Of a DNA stretch of 64,000 bases, positions 22,501 through 33,031 are shown one piece after another. Source of the stretch: Arcuatula senhousia. Taxonomy: Eukaryota; Mollusca; Bivalvia; Mytilida; Mytilidae. Location of the stretch: assembly GCA_963971305.1 (NCBI GenBank), contig OZ020305.1, positions 46,337,750-46,401,749 of the forward strand. Reading direction: 5' to 3'. The notes below the pieces were generated by a model that was not told the origin of the DNA, did no database searches, and saw only the letters and a program-made list of their open reading frames with translations. The first letter of the stretch is position 1. Every line of letters begins with the position of its first letter. A program made the translations under genes and the position numbers.

Positions 22501-24256
22501 ATTAAATGCAACCAAAACATGATAACTGTCTATAATGTTAAGGATTGGTTAATTGTTGTGTGATTTGTATTTATTCACATCACTACATAGGTCACATTTG
22601 CATTATACATGTCAATTCATTAATTATCTACCCGTTAATATTATATATTTAAACAGAATATAAACAGAAAAATCCTTTTATTCCATGTCTATATGCATTG
22701 TCCCATGGTGTCTTTTCCACCTGACTCACCTTCAATCTATTGACATGTATAACCTTATATGCATACCAGAATTGAACATAAACATGCTATGTAACATGTT
22801 CATTTGATTGAAACACAAAGAAGACTGGTAGCTTTGAACTTTATTCTTTCATTGTTTATATTTTTCTGTGCATGTTATTTGTGGGTATTACCACGACCAC
22901 ATTACTATCATTCTACTCGATCAGTCTAAATGCATCTCCTTGGTGTCATATTCATCTGAACATTTTGCATGACACTGATAACCTGCTTTGTTCTAATAAA
23001 TTATGTCAGCATTACTATATACTTATATGTGTCATGTTTTCTATCATCAATCAATTGTAATTGTTATGTTTTGTCATCATGCCCTCTTGGGCCCTTAATT
23101 GGACTTAATAAATTTATCTTATCTTATCTTATCTTATAGGACAAAAACAAGACTAATAACTTTAACTATACATTAATAAAGTAAAAATAAAATTAGAACT
23201 ACTGAAAAATTGGAATGGTGGAAATGCACCAGAAAATAAACTAAAACCCAAAACCCTATTATGAAAAAAAAATAACACAATTGAAAAATGTGAAACTTTT
23301 ACTCTTTAGAATCTGTAAGTTTTAAATTCCATAATTTAAGTGCAAAAAAAAACACAAAAATTAGCGCATTAGGCTTCTGAGAACTTCTAGTGGGGTTTGT
23401 TGATTTTAGCGGGGACATCATTCAACGGGAGATAATCATGATCATTGGACTGTGTTTTTCTCTGTGTAGTTTTCAATATGTAGGTATTGTTGGTAAGTCT
23501 CCAATCTTGTTTTTTTATAAAATTAAATTTTCCTTTTTCAGAAGTTAAAAGAAAGCTCAGAAAGAAAAAAGAAAAAATTAAATTGGGGGTAAGTTTGTAT
23601 TGTTTCACTTAAAAAAAAGTTTAACATGTGCATTTGTAGTCCACTGTTTGTAATACATGTATATCTTGCAACTTTTCATATGGCAACATCTGAGAATAGT
23701 GTAAAATGCAAACAATAAGGTGGTCAGTTTCCAGTGTATGTTTCTATGGTTAGACCCTGCCTCCTTACAGTTTAAGTTAATCAGCTTTTTTAGAACTGTG
23801 CTATTTTTTGCAACATCCCTTTACAAATCAAGATGAACAACATAGAAAACATTGAATCCTGTTGAAAATGTACATGTATAACAACATGTGTATTTATTTA
23901 TTTATTATTATGTATATAAGTATTTTATCTTCTTGTGTACAAGACATTTAAATTTTGAGTAGAGCATCTGATGAGTCTTGTATATTACTCTATTTTATTG
24001 ACCGGGCTGGTCACGGGTCAATTATTTCGGTCTTCTTCATTTAAATCCTGCCTAAAAGGTGGAGAAAGTTAAGCTCTGCCCAACCTTGTAAATAAAATAG
24101 AGTAATACCGTTAATTGAAACAAGCTTTAGACACAGTTTAAAAAGTTTTGCATGTTTTGTAATTTTGTTAAATGTTTGATATTCATATAATGTTTGGTGG
24201 CTTTTTATTGCAGGTTTGAACAGAAGCATCGGTGGGAGACCAAGAGTAACATGTGA
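19446..24256 (+). CDS. FAM204A: FAM204A homologue (partial, 3' six coding exons)
   Basis: Six exons join in frame with canonical AG/GT borders: 19446-19539, 20894-21014, 21501-21693, 22270-22323, 23542-23588 and 24214-24256. They give 183 residues. The C-terminal half matches FAM204A, a conserved, lysine-rich, largely uncharacterised protein. LEDKIDEAIGLGEFDTAEKL and SDRLATRE match the family's helical block, FGKRVAEAFTAKDFVEKK follows, and the signature tail is RKKKKLNWGFEQKHRWETKS ending NM. Vertebrate FAM204A is about 230 residues, so roughly 50 N-terminal residues (acidic region and the GIP..MW motif) are missing here and must lie upstream. Introns hold MITEs, a LINE tail and a tandem-core element. 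An ATTAAA at 24401-24406 may be the poly(A) signal. Confidence 0.85.
19778..20647 (+). mobile_element. Hairpin-ended tandem-core element, copy 1
   Basis: It begins near GCAGCATGATACGACCGCAA and ends CATACCATAATACATCCACA then TTTTTGCGGTCGT. The core has diverged units with blocks such as TTTTGGCCCCTAA, GGGGGACCCCAAAAATTCA and CCCATTCATTC. It shares both ends and core style with 58623-60085, so it is a family. A terminal hairpin and no inverted repeats suggest a Helitron-like or pearl-type origin. It sits in a FAM204A intron. Confidence 0.7.
20894..21014 (+). CDS. FAM204A: FAM204A exon
   Basis: Follows TTTTAG, ends before GTGCGA. Encodes DREITSPEDRDILRKYDVKF and the following 19 residues. Phase joins G|TT upstream and AG|T downstream. 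Confidence 0.8.
21501..21693 (+). CDS. FAM204A: FAM204A exon (conserved helical block)
   Basis: Follows CAAAACAG, ends before GTATTA. Encodes the Y-L-G-V-N-D motif (matching YFGVND in vertebrates) and the conserved EDKIDEAI..LATRE block. Confidence 0.9.
22270..22323 (+). CDS. FAM204A: FAM204A exon
   Basis: Follows TTCTTGTAG, ends before GTAAGT. Encodes FGKRVAEAFTAKDFVEKK. Confidence 0.9.
22690..23138 (+). mobile_element. LINE 3' tail with (TTATC)n end
   Basis: The segment GCCCTCTTGGGCCCTTAATT followed by GGACTTAATAAATT and (TTATC)n at 23114-23138 is the usual hairpin plus short-repeat 3' end of CR1/L2-like LINEs or their SINEs. The plus-strand body upstream is non-coding or too decayed to read; its left limit is approximate. 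Confidence 0.6.
23542..23588 (+). CDS. FAM204A: FAM204A exon
   Basis: Follows CTTTTTCAG, ends before GTAAGT. Encodes KLKESSERKKKKLNW and the first two bases of a Gly codon. Confidence 0.9.
23988..24102. mobile_element. 115-bp MITE, copy B
   Basis: Same ends and interior as 18001-18115 with scattered substitutions; lies in the last FAM204A intron. TA flanks both ends. Confidence 0.8.
24214..24256 (+). CDS. FAM204A: FAM204A terminal coding exon
   Basis: Follows TTTTATTGCAG. Encodes (G)FEQKHRWETKSNM and a TGA stop. Confidence 0.9.
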
Positions 24257-24264
24257 TAATTTAT

Positions 24265-24354
24265 GTATTCCTAAATCAAGAATGAACAATGACAACATAC
24301 ACTACAATTGGTGTATTCCTAAATCAAGAATGAACAATGACAACGTACACTACA
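24265..24354. repeat. 48-bp tandem duplication in the FAM204A 3' untranslated region
   Basis: Two near-identical units start at 24265 and 24313 (GTATTCCTAAATCAAGAATG..). They begin 8 bases after the stop codon. Confidence 0.9.
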
Positions 24355-24479
24355 TCATTACAAGTCACATCTTTCTTGTATTTTATGTGTTTGAGGTGTG
24401 ATTAAATGAATGTACATGTGTTTTCTGTTTCAATGACTTGATAATACCACATGCAATGAGGTTGTGGAGGGTATAATGT

Positions 24480-24900
24480 TTTTTACTTGTCCATCTGCTA
24501 TCACAGTTAGTGGACGCAACTGTTCTGAAACTACAGAACAGAATTTAACAAAACTTGGTATGCAAGAATTACATTATAAGTAATTGTGCATATTACCAGT
24601 AATTTTTTATTGGCAAATTTATGTGGGAGTTATGACCCTTTGGACTTGTAACTTTGCTGAAAATCTTTATTCATCATCTTGTGGGAGAGACTCCTCTGAA
24701 ATTACAAGACAGAATTTAACAAACTTGTTATACAAGAAGAACACCATATGTAGTTGTTCGTATGACCAGGAATTTTTTATTCTTACATTTTTGAGGGAGT
24801 TATGGCACTTTGGACTAATGAATTTGATAAAAATACTGATGATGCAACTCTCTCTTTAACTATTTACGAAATTGGTATGCAGTACACCATATGCAGTTGC
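24480..24900. repeat. Tandem repeat, period about 175 bp
   Basis: Units share CTGAAAYTACARNACAGAAT at about 24522 and 24697, plus GGGAGTTATG and CTTTGGACT. There are two clear copies and a partial third. This is a satellite-like unit, not a gene. Confidence 0.75.
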
Positions 24901-25769
24901 ACACTATCATAAATTTTTATCACGTTTTCCGCTTTCCTAAATGATAATATTGATAGTCCAATAGTTAGAAGTGTGTGGGTATGTGAGTGTATGCTCACAA
25001 AGGTGCTTTCATTTTTAAAGTTGATTTTTCCTGTTCACATGAAATTGTACTGATAAATGTATATGTCTATTTACTTAAATGGGTCTTGAAGAAATTTCTG
25101 CAACCAAAAACTTACCTACCCTTTCAGAGCACCTGAGTTCACTTTCATTTAAAAATACAGTTCATGTTGCTGGTTGGTTGCAGTTAAGTTGTGCTGTTAA
25201 TTTCTTTTCAGTCTTTACTGTCGTACATGTTGTACATGTACAAAATGTATTATGATTTGAATATCCCACTGGTCAATTTGGTGTTCCATTGTTTTGTGAA
25301 TACTCGTAAACCCTTAAATAATTCTACTTCTAGGAATAGTTTTGATAGTAAGAAACTTGTTTTTTATACTTTTGACTTTATAACAATAATTTTTACATTT
25401 TTAATTTACCAAGTTTATCAAATTTTTTTAAGAAAAATTCTAATACATCTCAAATATACAGGACTAACAAATGATGATTTGGGCCAAATTTATTGGTTCA
25501 TGTACGATGAGCAGTGAAAATTTTTCATACCAGATTTCTAAGAGTTTCAAACACATCAAAACATTACACCATGTACATACATGTAGCAGAAAATAAAAAG
25601 GTAAAAAATCTTGAATAAAATTTTACAATGATCTACATAATAGTCACTGACATCTACTGTTATCCTATATATTCAATAAAATGTAAAACATAGTCCAAGT
25701 CTATGTAAAAATCATGTCATGTTTAATCGAGAATCATTAAATCTTACATTCAAATTTTCTTTCTTGCCG
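24901..25769. other. Intergenic stretch, no recognised gene
   Basis: A plus-strand frame at 25191-25517 is low-complexity and hydrophobic with no recognisable motif. Nothing else was found. Confidence 0.3.
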
Positions 25770-26606
25770 TCAAATACAAGTTGTATCACCAAACAACAAG
25801 TACTGTTTAAGTGTTTGTGGCAGATTTAAAAGAGTAACACCATAAATGACATTGTGTTTCCCATGAAAACATTTTCTAATAGCCATTCTACAATGATGCT
25901 GAAGAGAGAAAACTTTTTTATAATGGCATTTAATCCAATAGTAAAATGCCTTCTGTTCGTCATCAATTTTAGGATCATCAACATTTATTTCTAATTTATT
26001 CTGTTCACAAAATGTCCACAAGTCCTTCCAAAGTTTAGGATAAATGATTAATAACATCTCCATGCTTGTATATATTGTTATTCTTGTAAATCTCCTATTT
26101 AATAGCAGGTGTTCTAAAGCCCTGCCAAATAATCCTTCCAAAATTCTTAAAATGTCATTTGAGTTAAAGTAGGGTGTTGCAATCAGAATGGAGTTCATAT
26201 TCAAATATCTGGAATCAAAGTTGAAATCAATACCTCTTAAATAATGGTCAATACTTTCCCAAATATGATTAATGATAAAGCCTTTCTCACACTGAAAAAG
26301 CCATTTTATTATTTCATCATTTATCTTATTGTTTGTAAGAGCTAAAAACAATGGTGTCCTTCCAAATGAATCCATTACTGAGAGAGAGGCTCCATTTTCA
26401 ACCAATTTTTCAACTATGAGTTGATGAACAGTGAAATTCAAGGCAAAGTGAAGTGCTGTAAACTCTCCATGCTCAAATATTTTTGAATTTATCTCAAAAC
26501 CTGACTGAAGTATCTCCTCTACTTTGTCAACATTGTTTGTTGTAATGGCATCAATCATCTTTTTGGCTGGTGATAAATTATTTCTTAATAGACTGAACAA
26601 ATCCAT
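25770..26606 (-). CDS. Ankyrin-repeat and SOCS-box (ASB-like) protein
   Basis: The 278-residue single-exon frame has two to three ankyrin repeats (about residues 20-110): VDKVEEILQSGFEIN, then FTALHFALNFTVHQLIVEKL and SFGRTPLFLALTNNKINDEI. The C-terminus fits a SOCS box: a BC-box SLQHHCRMAIRK (about 233-244) and a Cul5-box-like LNLPQTLKQYLLF. ASB proteins act as substrate receptors of Elongin B/C-Cullin 5 ubiquitin ligases, with the ankyrin repeats holding the target. The middle (about 120-220) is helical and unassigned. A diverged paralogue lies 6.4 kb away on the same strand. The start Met is first in frame; an upstream non-coding exon is possible. The target is unknown. Confidence 0.8.
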   Translation of the reverse strand: MDLFSLLRNNLSPAKKMIDAITTNNVDKVEEILQSGFEINSKIFEHGEFTALHFALNFTVHQLIVEKLVENGASLSVMDSFGRTPLFLALTNNKINDEIIKWLFQCEKGFIINHIWESIDHYLRGIDFNFDSRYLNMNSILIATPYFNSNDILRILEGLFGRALEHLLLNRRFTRITIYTSMEMLLIIYPKLWKDLWTFCEQNKLEINVDDPKIDDEQKAFYYWIKCHYKKVFSLQHHCRMAIRKCFHGKHNVIYGVTLLNLPQTLKQYLLFGDTTCI

Positions 26607-26752
26607 TTCACAGGTGCATGCAGTAAATCTGGAAAAATAAAAAGAATAAAATAATAATTTAAGAAGGGGTCATACAAAATAATTATAAATTATTACATTG
26701 ATACTACAATAAATATGAAAAATGTAATTTTATTGGCTCTATCAATCTCGTA

Positions 26753-26997
26753 CACAGGAAAAATTGCAACATATGTTAAACATGTTTATCAGTTACACTA
26801 TCAATAAGAAGAGAAAAATGATTTTAAATCAATTGCCAATGCATAACTTACATTTTAAATTTTTATGTGTTTGTTACCATATATTAAACATATTTTAGGA
26901 ACATATGTTTGCAAACATATGATTATCATATGGGCATCAAACGTAAGGTGAACATATGATGAACATATGTTTAACATATGTTGCAATTTCTCCTGTG
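26753..26997. mobile_element. TA-flanked MITE with AACATATGTT palindromes
   Basis: Inverted ends CACAGGAAAAATTGCAACAT and AACATATGTTGCAATTTCTC/CTGTG are flanked by TA (26751-26752 and 26998-26999). The interior repeats palindromic AACATATGTT and CATATG. A TA duplication suggests a Tc1/mariner-type MITE. It lies just upstream of the ASB-like gene. Confidence 0.8.
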
Positions 26998-26999
26998 TA

Positions 27000-28313
27000 T
27001 ACAATAAATGAAATGGTAATTAAAGGTCTACAATGATAAAGGAAATACAACATTGACATGAAAAACCATACAAAATATAGTTACTTTTATCATACTGTAA
27101 TATAAACCGGTACTTATTTTCACAGATTTCATGATCAAGCTTTTTTTGTGTGAAATTAATACCCACATAAAGAAAAAAAATGTATGATAAAGGTCTACAA
27201 TGATAGGTAAGTTAACAGTATATTAAATATATATGAATATTATTCTAAACAGGAAAATTTACCTATCATTTTCTCATTTTTTAACCCATCTGATAAGTCT
27301 GCTAGAATTGTGAACTTGCATCCTTTCAAGAATTCACAGAAATCACACCAAAGAATCAAGTTTATGTAGCCCCCCCCCAAAAAAAAAAAATAGTTGAAGG
27401 CTATTACTTCACAGTAATTCTGTTAGTATGGTACAATGTTCAGACTTTGGAATATATTAGTGTAAACTAAAAGGTCTAGATATAATACAGGCGAATTATG
27501 CCCCTTTTTCAAAAGTGACATAATTTTCTTTAAAATGTTTATAAAAATGTTTTTACTCTATACAAATGATGAAAGTAAAAGCAAACAGACATGACTATGT
27601 TTAAAACCTAAGATCTATCAGGGTTCTTCTCAACATCAAAACAACTAAGTCATTGACCATGCAACAGGTGTTTCATAACCCCTTCCAGAGCACCTTTCAT
27701 TTATACAGAATTAGATAAAGGAACAAATTAAAACGTTGCACAAAACAATACACAGCAGAGCATTAATTACAAATAGAGAACAGCAGGATCAATACCTGGA
27801 AAATATCCTTCACTCCTAGAACAGTTTGAACTATATAGCTACCACCTGGCATTGTAGAACAGGACACTCTAGAAGTGTTTGGCATTTTCAAACTTTGAAT
27901 AGAGCACCTCTGATGAGTCTTGAGAAGTCCAAATGTGTGTCAGGCATTGAAAAAATTAGTGTCTGGAACTTTGATGTAATTTTGATTTGAAGCCTTCAAA
28001 GCCAAGATAGTGTCCTGGTGAACTGTCGTACTCACTTGTTAATTCTTTTAATTCTTAAATTAACACTAGACTGTTTGGAACTTTCTTTTCTTGTAAGTAA
28101 GAAATATATCATTCAAAATCTTTATTTATTACTTTCTAAAACTATTGTTATTAAGGGTTATGACATGCACAGCAGTCAACATTGCACAATCTTTAAACAC
28201 AGAATTAATGATTGAAAAAAGCAATAATAAGGCAGAAGCCAAACCGTGGGTCAATTACATACAAATTTAATTCATTAAAACTGAATTTCATGTAATTTGA
28301 TTTCAATTAAGGT
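27000..28313. other. Intergenic, with a short LINE 3' fragment at 27960-28030
   Basis: The plus strand at 27975-28015 (GCCTTCAAAGCCAAGATAGT) matches the tail of the LINE at 9590 in opposite orientation, so it is a small LINE remnant. A plus frame after it is not convincing. No other feature was found. Confidence 0.45.
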
Positions 28314-28320
28314 GTAGATG

Positions 28321-28583
28321 GGGGGTGGACAGGGGATTTTCTCCCGCCCCCTCCAACCCGCTCCCTGCTCTTCCACCTACGCTCCCCGCCCCTTTCATCC
28401 CCGCTCCCAGCCACCTCAACCCCAGTACCCCCGTCCCCCTTGTCCGCCCCTGTACCCCTGCTCCCCGCCTCTTCAACCCCCATTCCCCATCCCCTCTACC
28501 CTGGCTCCCCGCCCCTTCTACACCCACTCCCCGCCTCCTCAACAAACGTACCCCCCCACCCCACCCCCCCAGTCCGCCCCCTC
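28321..28583. mobile_element. C-rich minisatellite element, copy 1
   Basis: Inverted G-rich ends (GGGGGTGGACAGGGG on the left; complement of GGGGGCGGACTGGGG on the right) enclose units like CTCCCCGCCCCTTCAACCCC. The direct repeat GTAGATG flanks it at 28314-28320 and 28584-28590. The strand is almost free of A and G runs, so long frames here are artefacts. A second copy in opposite orientation is at 33988-34180. The G-rich strand could form G-quadruplexes. Confidence 0.75.
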
Positions 28584-28590
28584 GTAGATG

Positions 28591-29897
28591 GGTGTCACTG
28601 AACATCTTTTTTGCACATCTATCATAACTTTAAAATTTATATAATGCTTCTATTGGGCTAGATAAACATCAAAGTTGATAATTACCACAAAAATTTGGAA
28701 AAAAACACCTTCTTTGCGAATTTTAATATTGTCCCTTACATTTTAAGGGGAGATAATTTGTATAGAAATAATAGGAATCGAAAAACACATTTTCACTTTT
28801 TACAAAAATTTTGATGGTGAACTTTATTTTTTATTTGGTATATACATACAAAACAAAGACTAGTTACAGGCAACCATTTCTTACATCTTTATTCATAACT
28901 AACTCTAAAAAAATTACAATATTAGGATCCATCTAGCTAGTTTAAAAAATATATGTCATAAATTATACACATGATATATGCATAAAATGGCGACTTAAAT
29001 ATAGCTTATTATACACTTTATTTCCAGAGCTAAACAAGTAACATTTGAGTATTTGGTTTTTTTTCTATTTACATTCTCTATTTCCTTAATGATTCAACTA
29101 TTTAATTTTCAAAACTTCTACTTTTGTTAAATTCTAAATTATTAAGCTTGAAACACTTTACTTTATTATGACAGTCATTATTTCACAAATTATTATCATT
29201 ATTTCAACACAATCAAAAGAGTTTTCTATCTTTTAGAAGCCATGGGTTTGACATTGACTGGACAAAAAAGAAATCAGTTTATTGTTATTGCTGATTAAAG
29301 ATTTTTGTCAAATGGTCTAAATTAGTGTACAGGGGTTTATATAGTGGTTGAAATGGCTTTTGTGTAAAAAGGATAATAACTGTTTGTTTAAATGGAAAAT
29401 ATAATTGAATCACTTTTAAAAATAATTTCAAGACATTTCAATTTTTTTGTTTATACAAATAAAATTATTTCTTTTACAGAATTTTTTTTTAATTTTTATT
29501 ACCAAAAATGATCATTTACAATAATTATGAATATTTTGAGTTTGAAAGTAATCCAGGAAAAATATGATGTTTCAATAATCATGATAATCGTTTATGACCT
29601 AGTGTCAAACTTATTTTTTGGGCAAATATTTAGACTAAGCATTATGATATGTAATTGCAAAGTAATTTGCCATTACAGGAAAAATATGCCAAGTAACACA
29701 TTTCTTTCAATCACAAGTAATTCAGATCTGCTTCAATTACACATTACATTCAATTGTAATGAATTACAGCTAATTACACTTTAAATTGGAAGCCCTTTTC
29801 ATCCATATTCATTTATATTCTATTTCTAACAAGAATGGAATTCCAGGGTCCCCACGCCAATGAAGCAAAAAAAAAACAAGTGTGGCCACTAAAAGTA
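28591..29897. other. AT-rich intergenic stretch
   Basis: No coding signal or repeat structure was recognised. Confidence 0.3.
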
Positions 29898-31220
29898 TGT
29901 CTCGCCTGCCGGCACCATCGCTAAAATCAACTACCTAAGCTTTCATTTCTTGATATAAACACAAAAAGTGTCAGTATACCTAATAACAGATGCCTAGTTA
30001 TTATACTATTCAAGCAATCCATTGTCCACACAAGTATTACAATAAGTTTTCTGTCTGAAAAAAGACCTAAGTTCACCGAGTCACTGGAGCGTAAAAATGG
30101 GGTCATGGTCACATGGCATGGTGACAGTTGCGTTGTCCATAACCGCAACTGTCTGTTTACCCAATATCAGATGCCTAGCTATTATAACTTTCCAGCAATT
30201 CATCTTCCATAAAAGTCTTACAAAAAAGTTTTTCGGCCTGAAAAAGACCTAAGTTCACAGAGTCACTGGAGCATGAAAATGGGGTCAGGGTCACACGGCA
30301 TGGTGACAGTTGCATGGACCATAACCTGAAATATCTGTATACTAAATATCAGATGCCAAGCTATTATACTTTTCAAGCAATTCATCGTCCACAAAAGTCT
30401 TACATAAAAGTTTACGGCCTGAAAAAAGACCTAAGTTCACAGAGTCACTGGAGCGTGAAAATGGGGTCAGGGTCAAACGGCATGGGGACAGTTGCGTAGA
30501 CCATAACCTGAACTGTCTGTATTCGAAATATCAGATGCCTAGCTATTATACTTTTCAAGCAATTCATCGTCCACAAAAGTCTTACAAAAAAGTTTACGGC
30601 CTGAAAAAAGACCTAAGTTCACAGAGTCACTGGAGCGTGAAAATGGGGTCAGGGTCCAATGGCATGGTGACAGTTGCCTAGACCATAACCTGAACTGTCT
30701 GTATACCAAATATCAGATGCCTAGCTATTAAACCTTTCAAGCAATTCATCGTCCACAAAAGTCTTACATAAAAGTTTACGGCCTGAAAAAAGACCTAAGT
30801 TCACAGAGTCACTGGAGCGTGAAAATGGGGTCAGGGTCAAACGGCATGGTGACAGTTGCGTAGACCATAACCTGAACTGTCTGTATACCAAATATCAGAT
30901 GCCTAGCTATTATACTTTTCAAGCAATTGATCGTCCACAAAAGTCTTACAAAAATGTTTATGGCCTGAAAAAAAACCTAAGTTCACAGAATCACTGGAGC
31001 GTGAAAATGGGGTCAGGGTCAAACGGCATGGCGACAGTTGCGTAGACCATACCCTCAACTGTCTGTATACCAAATATCAGATGCCTAGCTATTATACTTT
31101 TCAAGCAATTCATCGTCCATAAAAGTCTTACAAAAAAGTTTACGCCGCCGCCGTCGCCGCCGTCGCCGGAAAGTAATACCTATGTCTCGCCTTCCGCGAC
31201 TATTCGTCGCAGGCGAGACA
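29898..31220. mobile_element. TGTCTCGCCTGC-ended element with about seven 182-bp tandem units
   Basis: The ends are inverted 12-mers (TGTCTCGCCTGC; GCAGGCGAGACA). The right end also forms a hairpin between TGTCTCGCCT-like (31182) and AGGCGAGACA (31211). Between them about seven units of roughly 182 bp start at 29987, 30168, 30350, 30532, 30715, 30897 and 31079 with AGATGCCTAGCTATTATA. Each contains AAAGACCTAAGTTCACAGAG and GTGAAAATGGGGTCAGGGTC. A (CCG)n-like run at 31143-31168 follows. The plan of tandem core, microsatellite and hairpin end resembles bivalve pearl-type, Helitron-related elements. Confidence 0.8.
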
Positions 31221-31239
31221 AAAATCGAACACAGCTGAT

Positions 31240-31770
31240 TTTTCAACTTGACCATGGTATCAGTGATTAAAACATTTTGTATAAATTTAATGAAAATCTG
31301 TCAACATCTGTAGGGATGAGAGCGCTTACAAGATCTGTTTTGCAAAAAAACAGAGTCGTTTTTATGGTCAAAGTCCCCAAACTCCTACAAAAAATTATCC
31401 AAAAATGCTGGTTTTCAAACTTGACCAAGTAATTAGAGCTATAATCATTTGGTATAAATTTCATAAAAATCCATAAACATCTGTAGGGATGAGAGCACTT
31501 ACAAGGTCTGATTTACAAAAAAAACAGAGTCGTTTTTATGGTCAAAGTCCCATAACTCCTACAAAAATTATTAAAAAATGCTGATTTTCGAAATTGTCCA
31601 AGGTATTAGTGATATAAATATTTGGTATAAATTTCATGAAAATCCGTCAACATCTGTAGGGATGAGAGCGCTTACAAGGTCTGTTTTGCCAAAAAAGTAT
31701 TTTTTTATGGTCAAAGTCCCATATCTCCTAAAAAAATTATCGAGTATAGAAATATGGCATCTAATGGAAC
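31240..31770. repeat. Tandem repeat, three units of about 172 bp
   Basis: CTGTAGGGATGAGAGCGCTT recurs at about 31309, 31481 and 31653, with TTTTTATGGTCAAAGTCCC in each unit. It directly follows the 182-bp array element and is unrelated to it in sequence. Confidence 0.85.
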
Positions 31771-31789
31771 ATTAAATGATACCATGATA

Positions 31790-32345
31790 AAGTATTGTGT
31801 CATTCGAGGGGGTGGGGCATGATCCCCTTCCAGATCTCATATGGTACCAAATGATTCGTCTTATCATAAGGAGTAATGATATACATTGTTATACGGTGGG
31901 GATCTCAATGGTTTTCAGAATATTTAGTATTTTATCATTTGAGGGGTGAAGAATGACACCCCCCTCCTCAGACCCCCCCTATGGTACCCAATAATTTGTC
32001 TTATTATCAAACATAAATGAGGTGTGGGGCATGACACCCCCCCCCCCCCAACCCCCACCCCCTAAGGTACAAATTGTAAAAAATTTGTCTTATTATAAGG
32101 AGTAATAATACACATGGTTATAGGTTAGGGATCTCAATGGTTTTCAGAATATTTAGTATTTTGTCATTTGAGGGGGCAATGATGATGACCCCTATGGTAC
32201 CAAATGATTCTTCTTATCATATATATGGTTCTAAATGGTTTTCAGAATAAAACATATTTTATAATTTCAGGCGGTAGGGCATGACCCCCCCTCTCCCCCC
32301 CCCCCTTCCTAAGATACCAAATGATTTGTCTTGTCATTATGTAGT
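31790..32345. repeat. Degenerate repeats with poly-C tracts
   Basis: Units share ATGGTACCAAATGATTCGTC, TTATCATAAGGAGTAATAAT, CTCAATGGTTTTCAGAATAT and GGGGCATGACCCCCC. Spacing is irregular, about 120-200 bp. Confidence 0.7.
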
Positions 32346-33031
32346 AATAATATATATGGTATAAATAGGATAAGAATATGAACTTTTTTTACCTATTTAA
32401 AAAAAATAACATGAAATTTAAATATTGAGTTATCTTAAAATTAAAGATAGAGTTATCTTTCTTAGATCAGGAGATTGAGTTATCTTAAAATTAAAGATAG
32501 GGTTATCTTTCTATATCAGGAAATTTCAATAATTGGCCCTAGATTCTCATCCAAATTTCTTGGAAATATGGGGGGAGCAGGCAAATTTTATTTTCTATTT
32601 TTTATCCATTTTGATAAAATATCTGTCATTTTACAGGAAATTGACAAAAACTGAACAAAATTTGCCAAAAATTCAAAAAAAATTGTTTGTGGGCTAAAGA
32701 AATCGGGGCAGGAGGGGATGAAAATCTAGGACATTTTGATATTGGCCTCTGCAATGAAATTTATTTTTCAAAGTGGGCTACATGTATCTCAAAAAATATT
32801 TTTAGGAACATCCTAAAAATTGAACTCAATCTTTATTTTATTATACTCAACAGCTATGCAAAGTTATCATTTGGAAACCCTCTGGGGATGGACAGACACC
32901 GAAAATAAAACTGAGGTAATAACATTACCTCGCCACTTTGTGTGGTGGAGTTCTTGTTGCGGGGTATAAAAACAAAGTATATACACAAGTCATAAGAATA
33001 TATCTTATGTTTACCCGAAAGTAAAAATGTG
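32346..33031. other. Intergenic, short duplicated segment
   Basis: GAGTTATCTTAAAATTAAAG is present twice near 32429 and 32473. No gene was recognised. Confidence 0.4.

Noticed and set aside
24216..24401. 61-residue frame with a duplicated SRMNNDN segment
   Set aside because: It is out of frame with the FAM204A terminal exon and reads through the 48-bp duplication in the untranslated region.
28303..28627. Long overlapping frames on both strands, Pro/Ser-rich or Gly/Arg-rich
   Set aside because: They come from the C-rich minisatellite, which lacks stop codons by composition; all frames are open and none has a domain.
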